A DNA stretch of 7,963 nucleotides from Opitutia bacterium (lineage in GTDB: Bacteria; Verrucomicrobiota; Verrucomicrobiia; Opitutales; Seribacteraceae), in the NCBI GenBank assembly GCA_002692605.1, contig NZLE01000001.1, forward strand, positions 1 through 7,963. Reading direction: 5' to 3'. The stretch's first letter is position 1. Each line of letters opens with the position of its first letter. A model generated the notes under the pieces. The model was not told the DNA's origin. It made no database searches and saw nothing but the letters and a program-made list of their open reading frames with translations. A program made the translations under genes and the position numbers. This document shows, piece by piece, positions 1 through 5,567 of this stretch.

Positions 1-1939
1 AACCATCGTGGATGATTTCATTGAGTAAAGTTGATTTACCCGAACCGGAGACTCCCGCAATGCACACGAATTGGCCCAAGGGAATGCTTTGACTGAAGTT
101 TCTCAGGTTGTGCCGGGAGGCTTTTTTGATGCGCAAGTATTTCGAAACCTTTGGATTTGTGATATCTTTTAAATCTCCTTTGTTTCGACTGGGGTTATTG
201 TTCAACCACTTTCCCGTTAGGGAGCGTGTGGATCTTAGCATTCGAGCAACGGTTCCGTCGAAAATGATTTCCCCGCCATGGGCTCCTGCGCTCGGTCCAA
301 GTTCTATAATCTTATCGGCGGCTCGAATGACCTGCTCGTCATGTTCGACTACGCAAACGTAATTGCCCGCATCCGCGAGACTTCTCAGAATTTGAATCAG
401 TTTACCAATGTCTTGGTCGTGCAAACCAATGGTGGGTTCATCGAGAGCAAAGAGAGTATCCGTAAGGGAAGCGCCAAGACAGGCGGTAAGGTTAACGCGT
501 TGGGTTTCACCTCCGCTTAGGGTGTTGGAGGCTCGATCGAGGGACAGGTAACCAAGCCCAACCATTTGCAAGTATTCCAAACGGGTTTTGATCCCCTGTA
601 GGGAGACGTCGGATTTTGGGTTGCCGGAAAGCGGGACTTTTTCAATCAGAGCATAAAGTTCGTCAACTGGAAGTCGGTACAGTTGGGGAAGGGTGAATTT
701 GCGCCATTGCCAAAGAAGAGACTCGTTCTTTAGGCGATCTCCGGAACAGGATGGGCAAGTGAAATAACCTCGGTATTTCGATAAAAAAACCCGGACATGC
801 ATTTTGTAGGTTTTCTTTTCAAGCCATTTGAAGAACTTATTGATTCCGTACCACTTGCCGTTCCCCTCTGAGTAATTGGGATCTCCCTCCCAAACGAAAG
901 TTTTTTCCTCTTCGGACAACGCGGACCAAGGAAGGTCATCCCTGAGTCCGATCATCCGAGCATTTTCAAGCAGGTCATTCTGGCAATGACCATATACCTT
1001 CCCGTTAAATGGACGGATGGCTCCCTCGCGGATGGAAAGATTCGAATCGGGAACAACCAATTCCGGATTAATTTCGATCACTCGTCCAAATCCCTTGCAT
1101 TGCGAGCATGCCCCAATGGGAGAATTGAAGGAAAACATGGACGGGGATGGTTGTGCAAAAATTCTGCCATCTTCGGGTGATCTCAATCCTTCATGCAAAT
1201 GAGCAATCAAGCAACCTTCGGAATCACGAGCCTGCCCGCATCCAAAGCCACCGCCGGTGGCTGTGGTGATTGCTTCGACGAGTCTGTTGCGATTTGATGG
1301 CCGAGTGGTCAAGCGGTCCACAACCACAAAAACTTCCTTTCCGAGTTTGATTGAATCTTGGCAATCTTCGATCCTTTGATAGCCATCGCTCGTCAGAATT
1401 CGACCGTATCCGGTTTTTATGAGATGGTTCAAGAATGGTTTCTGTCCCAGGGATTTTGGCTTTTCCACGATAAAACCGACGTAAACCAACTCTTTGGTTT
1501 TTTTGCCAAGCAGGCCCTTGGCCAATGTCTCTGGGCTTTCAAAAACAATTCTTTTACCTGAACTGGGATCGAAAAGTTCGGCAACTTGGGGAAACCACAC
1601 TTTGAAATAATCGCACAATTCCGTCATAGTACCCACAGTGGATCGAGAATTTCGGATCGTGTTCTTTTGCTCGACTGATATCGAAGGGCGGATATTGAAC
1701 ACCCCATCCACCTCAGGTCTTGGCAGGGTATCCAGAAATTGCCTTACGTAAGGACTGAAAGTCTCCACGTATTTTCTCTGACCTTCGGCGTGGATCACAT
1801 CAAAGAGCAAAGTGGTTTTACCCGAACCGCTCAATCCAGTGAAAACCGTGATTTCTCCGGGAGACAAGTCCAGATCCAAGGACTTTAAATTGTTTTGTTT
1901 TGCTCCTCTAACTAAGATTTGGGAGGCGGTTACGGACAT
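1..1939 (-). CDS. uvrA: UvrA, excinuclease ABC subunit A (3' part cut off by window edge)
   Basis: UvrA is the damage-recognising ATPase of UvrABC nucleotide excision repair. It works as a dimer in the cytoplasm, scans DNA and loads UvrB. The visible 646 residues show Walker A1 (GLSGSGKT, 35-42), the early UvrA motif around SISVEQK...RSTVGT (87-103), a divergent UvrB-binding region (about 118-250), the FSFNSPIGACSQC segment (269-281), a CPSC pair (395-398), the ABC signature LSGGE (474-478), Walker B LDEPTIGLH (499-507) and Walker A2 GVSGSGKST (629-637). Bacterial UvrAs are about 940 residues, so roughly 300 lie beyond position 1. The ATG at 1939 is the first possible start because an in-frame TAG lies 9 bp upstream; AAAGGA is close to it. 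One oddity is that the first CxxC of the zinc finger before FSFN reads SPED. The gene may be cotranscribed with the tRNA upstream. A UvrA paralogue is possible, but a UvrB-binding region is still present. Confidence 0.94.
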   Translation of the reverse strand, partial: MSVTASQILVRGAKQNNLKSLDLDLSPGEITVFTGLSGSGKTTLLFDVIHAEGQRKYVETFSPYVRQFLDTLPRPEVDGVFNIRPSISVEQKNTIRNSRSTVGTMTELCDYFKVWFPQVAELFDPSSGKRIVFESPETLAKGLLGKKTKELVYVGFIVEKPKSLGQKPFLNHLIKTGYGRILTSDGYQRIEDCQDSIKLGKEVFVVVDRLTTRPSNRNRLVEAITTATGGGFGCGQARDSEGCLIAHLHEGLRSPEDGRIFAQPSPSMFSFNSPIGACSQCKGFGRVIEINPELVVPDSNLSIREGAIRPFNGKVYGHCQNDLLENARMIGLRDDLPWSALSEEEKTFVWEGDPNYSEGNGKWYGINKFFKWLEKKTYKMHVRVFLSKYRGYFTCPSCSGDRLKNESLLWQWRKFTLPQLYRLPVDELYALIEKVPLSGNPKSDVSLQGIKTRLEYLQMVGLGYLSLDRASNTLSGGETQRVNLTACLGASLTDTLFALDEPTIGLHDQDIGKLIQILRSLADAGNYVCVVEHDEQVIRAADKIIELGPSAGAHGGEIIFDGTVARMLRSTRSLTGKWLNNNPSRNKGDLKDITNPKVSKYLRIKKASRHNLRNFSQSIPLGQFVCIAGVSGSGKSTLLNEIIHDG

Positions 1940-1988
1940 ATTCCTTTTCTAAGATAAAAAATTCCGAACGCAAATTGGGAGAAAAATA

Positions 1989-2066
<78 letters not shown>

Positions 2067-2078
2067 AACAAGATTCCA

Positions 2079-2106
2079 ATTATGAAAGAAATATTTCTTT
2101 TCGCAA
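2079..2106 (-). promoter_or_regulatory. Probable sigma70-type promoter of tRNA-Glu
   Basis: On the minus strand, TTGCGA (plus 2101-2106) is followed by a 16-bp spacer and CATAAT (plus 2079-2084). The -10 ends 12 bp before the mature tRNA 5' end, giving a predicted 5-6 nt leader for RNase P to remove. The whole spacer is a perfect 16-bp palindrome. Assigned from consensus similarity only. Confidence 0.6.
2085..2100. repeat. 16-bp perfect palindrome inside the tRNA-Glu promoter spacer
   Basis: AAAGAAATATTTCTTT equals its own reverse complement and fills exactly the spacer between the proposed -35 and -10 of the tRNA promoter. It has only 2 G/C bases in 16, so it could be chance in AT-rich DNA. 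It could also be an operator for a dimeric regulator. No known operator consensus is recognised. Confidence 0.5.
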
Positions 2107-2108
2107 GA

Positions 2109-2121
2109 CCAAACGATTTGG
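2109..2121. repeat. Short inverted repeat CCAAA-CGA-TTTGG between divergent promoters
   Basis: Five-base arms flank a 3-base centre. The repeat lies just upstream of the tRNA -35 and 19 bp upstream of the rpmH -35, a position from which a bound protein could affect both. The arms are short, so the functional claim is weak. Confidence 0.35.
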
Positions 2122-2140
2122 AATATCAACCTCTGAATGT

Positions 2141-2166
2141 TTGACTTTACGTCGATGTTCTATAAT
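2141..2166 (+). promoter_or_regulatory. Putative promoter of the rpmH-rnpA-yidC-yebC-metXW run
   Basis: TTGACT (2141-2146) and a perfect TATAAT (2161-2166) lie upstream of rpmH. The 14-bp spacer is short for a sigma70 promoter, so the -35 may contribute little or the true -35 may be offset. If TATAAT is the -10, transcription would start near 2173 and leave a leader of only about 10 nt before the rpmH ATG. No other promoter of this quality was seen before metXW. Confidence 0.5.
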
Positions 2167-2182
2167 TTCTTCGGTTTTTCTT

Positions 2183-2338
2183 ATGAAACCAACCTACAAC
2201 CCCTCCAAACTACGCAGAGCTCGCAAGTTTGGCTTCCGCAAACGCAACCAAACAAGCGCTGGTAGAAAAGTGCTTCAAAACCGTAGGCGAAAAGGACGAG
2301 CCAAATTGACTGCATCGGTTGCTCGAAGATTTCGCTAA
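2183..2338 (+). CDS. rpmH: Large ribosomal subunit protein bL34
   Basis: bL34 is a small, very basic protein of the 50S subunit that binds 23S rRNA. The 51 residues follow the family pattern from the first residue: MKPTYNPSKLRRARKFGF, then the GRKVLQNRRRKGRAKL core. This is a few residues longer than the common 44-46 because of the tail TASVARRFR. The ATG at 2183 is fixed by homology; an upstream in-frame TTG at 2141 would add 14 non-ribosomal residues. No Shine-Dalgarno is visible; the 13 bases before ATG are almost all pyrimidine. It is first in the run, with rnpA 19 bp downstream, the usual rpmH-rnpA order. Confidence 0.97.
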   Translation: MKPTYNPSKLRRARKFGFRKRNQTSAGRKVLQNRRRKGRAKLTASVARRFR

Positions 2339-2343
2339 ATATT

Positions 2344-2347
2344 AGGA
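2344..2347 (+). promoter_or_regulatory. Shine-Dalgarno-like AGGA selecting the rnpA TTG start
   Basis: AGGA lies 10 bases before the TTG at 2358. It supports that codon over TTG 2379 or ATG 2391, neither of which has a purine-rich site at a normal distance. Confidence 0.45.
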
Positions 2348-2357
2348 ATCTCCCCCA

Positions 2358-2717
2358 TTGACGATTGTCTCGAATCGCTTGTCTCAACGGATGCGGTTGA
2401 GAAAATCCTTCGAATTCAAGCAAGTTAAGCGTAAGGGTATGCGGTTTCGCGACAATGCCCTTTGGGTGCAAGGCTATGTTGACGAATCCGTCGGATCTAA
2501 GAAAATTGGAATTATTGCCACGAAAAGACTGGGAGGGGCGGTGCGTCGAAACCTTGCCAAAAGGAGAATGCGAGAGCTCTTTAGGCAAAGCCAACATCTC
2601 GTCAAACCCGGATCTCATATCGTAGTACTTCCTCGTACCGAATCCCTTGCTTTATCTTATGGCGAACTCCGGAAAAGGTTTCTAAAATTGATCGCCTCTA
2701 CTTTTATGGAAAAATGA
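2358..2717 (+). CDS. rnpA: Ribonuclease P protein component
   Basis: This is the protein cofactor of RNase P. It binds the 5' leader of precursor tRNAs and helps the RNA subunit cut the mature 5' end. The 119 residues match the family length. The visible features are the N-terminal RMRLRKSFEFKQV segment (about 11-23), the IGIIATKRLGGAVRRN strand and turn, and the RNP motif RRNLAKRRMRE (63-73), which contacts the catalytic RNA. The start is TTG at 2358, supported by AGGA 10 bp upstream. TTG 2379 (112 residues) and ATG 2391 (108 residues) remain possible and would still keep the RLRKSFEF element. The stop overlaps the yidC start as ATGA, indicating translational coupling. No yidD lies between the two genes. 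The rnpB RNA gene is not in this window. Confidence 0.95.
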   Translation: MTIVSNRLSQRMRLRKSFEFKQVKRKGMRFRDNALWVQGYVDESVGSKKIGIIATKRLGGAVRRNLAKRRMRELFRQSQHLVKPGSHIVVLPRTESLALSYGELRKRFLKLIASTFMEK

Positions 2718-4780
2718 AAAATTACTTGATTGGAATAGGATTTCTACTGGCTGCCTTTTATTTGCTTTGGCAGCAAGGTGAAGTTGCCCGGGAACGATCG
2801 GTCGAAGAAGGGCTTTGGGATGAAAACCAACCTCCTGAGGAAACGCAATCACTCCAACAAGAACAACCAAGCGAAGAGCTGACGATCGAGGACCCGAAGC
2901 CCCATGCGGATAACCGCGGGGAGGATGCCTTTGAGGTCCTTGAGAAAGCGCCCGAAGAGCAGCTTTTTCAAGGCATGGCCAATGATTTTTCCACTTTGCA
3001 ATTCTCCAACATCTCGGGAGCCATCAGAAAAGTCGAGCTAAACGAGATAGATAGATTGAGCAGAGAGTTTTCCATGGAACATCCGGATGAGCCTTTTCTT
3101 GGCCTTTCTTTCGAAGATGAAAATGGAAACTTGATCAAGGGTTTGATCGGCAAACCGCTTGCATTCGATCTAGTTGAAAAAACACCTGATAAGGTCATCT
3201 ACCGATGGGAATCCGGAAAAAAGTTACGCATAGAAAGAACCTACACCAGAAGTTCAGGCAATGGCTATCAATTCGATCATTCGATTCTAATCACCAACAT
3301 AGGTTCACAAGCTCTTGGTCTGGACCGCTTGCGGCTGAATCTTGGAACTGCGAAGAAAATTGAAAGAGATTACAATCCATTCGATTACGCCTCGACTTAT
3401 TTGAACGTGGGATACTACAACTCCGGCCCCGCCCTTCCCGAAGGCTGTTCCTGCGCCACCTGCAGCGGGAGGATAGACGGTGAGAAAGACGAATTCATTC
3501 AAGTGAATGAAATGGGTCCGAGCGGTCGCATGGAAACTCGGTATTTGTCTCAGGCGCGGTGGGCCTGCGTAAACAATCAGTTCTTTGTCAACCTAGTTAG
3601 GCCAAAAAAGGATATGGCGGACGTCCGAATATCGGGTCAATCGATTCGGGCCCAAGGTGAAGAAGATCCGGTCGGGGTAAAGGGTTCGATGTCTTTTCCA
3701 TTGGGCTTTCTGGAACCGGGAGCATCCAAGGAATATCACTTTGAGGTTTATGCCGGACCCAAGGACTACATGGGTCTGAAAAGCTTGGGAGCCGATCAGA
3801 AGAAAGTCATGCAATTTGGAATCTTTTGGTGGATTTCCGAACCTTTGAGCTGGGCTTTGAACTTTCTGAGCGGAATGTTGGGCAGTTATGGTCTTGGGAT
3901 CATTGTACTTACGATAATAGTAAAGCTAATCCTTTGGCCGTTAACCGCTCAAGCCACTCGCTCGCAAAAGAAAATGCAGGCATTGCAGGGGCCAATGGCA
4001 AAGTTGCGTGAGAAGCACAAGGGAAATTCCACAAAGCTGAATCAGGAAATGATGAAGTTTTATAAGGAAAACAAGGTGAACCCTTTCGCGGGATGTTGGC
4101 CGATTTTGATCCAAATCCCGATCTTCTTGGGAATGTTTTGGATGTTGCGCTCTGCGGCGGAATTGTACGGACAGTCCTTCTTGTGGGCAGACGATTTGTC
4201 CGAGCAGGACAAGGTCACCACGCTCCATGGGTTTTCGATTAATCTTCTACCCATTTTCATGGTGGCAACGCAATGGTTGCAAATGAAACTCAACCCTATG
4301 CAGATGGGACCCGAAATGAGCGAAGCGCAAAGGATTAATGCAAAAATGATGCGATTCATGCCTTTTATGTTTCTCATTTTCCTATATTTTTTCTCTTCCG
4401 CATTGGTTCTTTATTGGACCGTGCAAAACCTTATGACGATCTTGCAAACTCTGGTTACAAAAAAAGAGCCCATTAGGGGAGATAACTCCACCAAGGGACT
4501 AGATGATCAGGTAGAACCGACCACTTCCTCGAAAACGAGGAACCTCAGCGTTGAATTAAGCGATGAAGAAAGAAAGAGTCGCAACCAATTGGGGCTGAGG
4601 ATGAAGGGAGAGGTCAACCCAAAGGAATTGGATAGTAAATACAAGGAGCGAGCCTCCAATTATTCCGAAAAAAGATTATCCGAGATGAATGCAGCCAAAA
4701 GAAGGCAAGCCTTGGACAAAAAGGATAGGCTCGATCAGGCTTATGAGTTTTTGAAAAACTTAAGCAATAAGGATTCTTGA
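2714..4780 (+). CDS. yidC: Membrane protein insertase YidC
   Basis: YidC inserts and folds inner-membrane proteins, alone or with SecYEG. Residues 3-19 form TM1. An acidic Gln/Pro/Glu-rich linker follows (about 20-85), then the periplasmic P1 domain (about 86-350). The conserved Oxa1-type core runs from about 370 to 582: TM2 region 391-411, a cytoplasmic loop with KENKVNPFAGCWPILIQIPIFLGMFW (451-476), TM4 about 508-521, and TM5/6 about 548-580. Where E. coli has the groove arginine (IVRGIMYPLT) this protein has K404 (IVKLILWPLT), so the positive charge is kept. At 688 residues it is much longer than E. coli YidC (548). The excess is the linker, a P1 insertion with cysteines at 245, 247 and 250, and a charged Lys/Arg/Glu-rich tail of about 105 residues (584-688). 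Its ATG overlaps the rnpA stop; yebC follows after 33 bp. Confidence 0.97.
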   Translation: MKNYLIGIGFLLAAFYLLWQQGEVARERSVEEGLWDENQPPEETQSLQQEQPSEELTIEDPKPHADNRGEDAFEVLEKAPEEQLFQGMANDFSTLQFSNISGAIRKVELNEIDRLSREFSMEHPDEPFLGLSFEDENGNLIKGLIGKPLAFDLVEKTPDKVIYRWESGKKLRIERTYTRSSGNGYQFDHSILITNIGSQALGLDRLRLNLGTAKKIERDYNPFDYASTYLNVGYYNSGPALPEGCSCATCSGRIDGEKDEFIQVNEMGPSGRMETRYLSQARWACVNNQFFVNLVRPKKDMADVRISGQSIRAQGEEDPVGVKGSMSFPLGFLEPGASKEYHFEVYAGPKDYMGLKSLGADQKKVMQFGIFWWISEPLSWALNFLSGMLGSYGLGIIVLTIIVKLILWPLTAQATRSQKKMQALQGPMAKLREKHKGNSTKLNQEMMKFYKENKVNPFAGCWPILIQIPIFLGMFWMLRSAAELYGQSFLWADDLSEQDKVTTLHGFSINLLPIFMVATQWLQMKLNPMQMGPEMSEAQRINAKMMRFMPFMFLIFLYFFSSALVLYWTVQNLMTILQTLVTKKEPIRGDNSTKGLDDQVEPTTSSKTRNLSVELSDEERKSRNQLGLRMKGEVNPKELDSKYKERASNYSEKRLSEMNAAKRRQALDKKDRLDQAYEFLKNLSNKDS

Positions 4781-4782
4781 CA
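4777..4782 (+). promoter_or_regulatory. Possible -35 element before yebC
   Basis: A perfect TTGACA overlaps the yidC stop codon. The sequence 17 bp downstream (about 4800-4805, TTTGCT/TTGCTT) is a poor -10, and the better TTACTT at 4804-4809 is 21 bp away. A secondary promoter for yebC-metXW is possible but weakly supported. Confidence 0.2.
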
Positions 4783-4813
4783 AGATATTGGTTCCTTTTT
4801 TGCTTACTTTCAT

Positions 4814-5566
4814 ATGTCAGGGCATAGTAAATGGGCTACAACCAAGCGTCACAAGGCGGCGGTTGACGCAAAGCGTGGAAAAATCTTTAGCGTAATCAGC
4901 AAGGAACTCACTCTAGCGGCGCGTGACGGCGGAAAAGACCCCGAGTTCAATCCTAGGCTTCGAACCCTTATCACAAAGGCCAAGCAGGCTAATATGCCCG
5001 CGGATAATATCGAACGGGCCATCAAAAAGGGAACGGGTGAACTGGCGGGCGTCACCATTGAGGAACTTTTGTATGAAGGCTACGCTCCGGGAGGGGTTGG
5101 CTTAATCGTGGAGGTTACGACAGACAACAAAAACCGTTCTGCCTCCGAGGTGCGCAGTACCTTCTCGAAAGGAGGTGGAAACCTGGCCGGCGCGGGGGCA
5201 TTGGCCTTCAACTTCAAGAGAAAAGGCCAAATTCTCTTGAGCCGCGATAAAATGGACGAAGATTCCTTGACTGAATTGGCCCTTGAGAATGATGCGGAGG
5301 ACATTGTCACCGAAAAGGAGCATTATGAGATCATTTGTGAAACCAGTCAGTACGATCGATTGGCGGAAGCCTTTGATAAAGCGGGAATTGAGACGGACTC
5401 CTCTGAACTTGCCTATTTGCCGAACAACTTGGTTCCGATCAGCGACCACGAAACTGCGCGGAAGATACTCAAGTTAATCGAGAGCCTGGAAGACTTGGAA
5501 GACGTTAAGGCCGTTCATGGGAATTATGACATGAACGAAGCTTTGCTTGAGGAAATTTCCTCTTAG
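4814..5566 (+). CDS. yebC: YebC/PmpR family protein
   Basis: The family was long annotated as a DNA-binding transcriptional regulator (PmpR in Pseudomonas). More recent work links bacterial YebC and its mitochondrial relative TACO1 to translation, helping ribosomes through proline-rich stretches. The 250 residues match the family length (about 240-250) with no gap. Hallmarks are the N-terminal MSGHSKWATTKRHKAAVDAK (1-20), RGKIFSVISKEL (21-32), NPRLRTLITKAKQANMP (46-62), the YEGYAPGGVG block (86-95), TTDNKNRSASEVRSTFSKGGGNL (101-123), and the acidic C-terminal region with ETARKILKLIESLEDLEDV. The ATG is fixed by the conserved N terminus. No Shine-Dalgarno is visible; the 23 bases before the ATG are mostly pyrimidine. 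metXW starts 1 bp after the stop. Which of the two roles it plays here cannot be read from sequence. Confidence 0.96.
   Translation: MSGHSKWATTKRHKAAVDAKRGKIFSVISKELTLAARDGGKDPEFNPRLRTLITKAKQANMPADNIERAIKKGTGELAGVTIEELLYEGYAPGGVGLIVEVTTDNKNRSASEVRSTFSKGGGNLAGAGALAFNFKRKGQILLSRDKMDEDSLTELALENDAEDIVTEKEHYEIICETSQYDRLAEAFDKAGIETDSSELAYLPNNLVPISDHETARKILKLIESLEDLEDVKAVHGNYDMNEALLEEISS
5549..5562. repeat. 14-bp perfect palindrome at the yebC end, just before metXW
   Basis: GAGGAAATTTCCTC is self-complementary. It lies in the last yebC codons (Glu-Glu-Ile-Ser-Ser), 5 bp before the metXW ATG. It also contains the only purine-rich GAGGAAA stretch upstream of that start, 12 bp away. It could hide or present the ribosome site, or it could be chance under coding constraint. 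Confidence 0.4.
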
Positions 5567-5567
5567 G

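Larger units (their letters stand above)
2067..2182. other. Divergent intergenic control region between tRNA-Glu and rpmH
   Basis: This 116-bp AT-rich gap separates two divergently transcribed units. It holds a promoter facing each way, a 16-bp perfect palindrome (2085-2100), and an inverted repeat CCAAA-CGA-TTTGG (2109-2121). No credible ORF and no DnaA-box-like TTATNCACA was found, although rpmH lies near oriC in many bacteria. Confidence 0.6.

Noticed and set aside
108..1561. Several 60-84 codon plus-strand frames opposite uvrA
   Set aside because: All are antisense to a continuous 646-codon UvrA reading frame and have no family features.
2067..2182. Replication origin near rpmH
   Set aside because: rpmH is often close to oriC, but no DnaA-box-like TTATNCACA or DnaA-box cluster is present and dnaA is not adjacent.
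2181..2618. A 145-codon antisense frame over rpmH and rnpA
   Set aside because: It covers two universally conserved genes on the other strand and shows no domain or start signal.
5547..5567. TTG at 5547 as the metXW start
   Set aside because: It would overlap yebC by 20 bp with no ribosome site, and the seven added residues are not part of the MetX fold. ATG 5568 lies 1 bp after the yebC stop, a common coupled arrangement.
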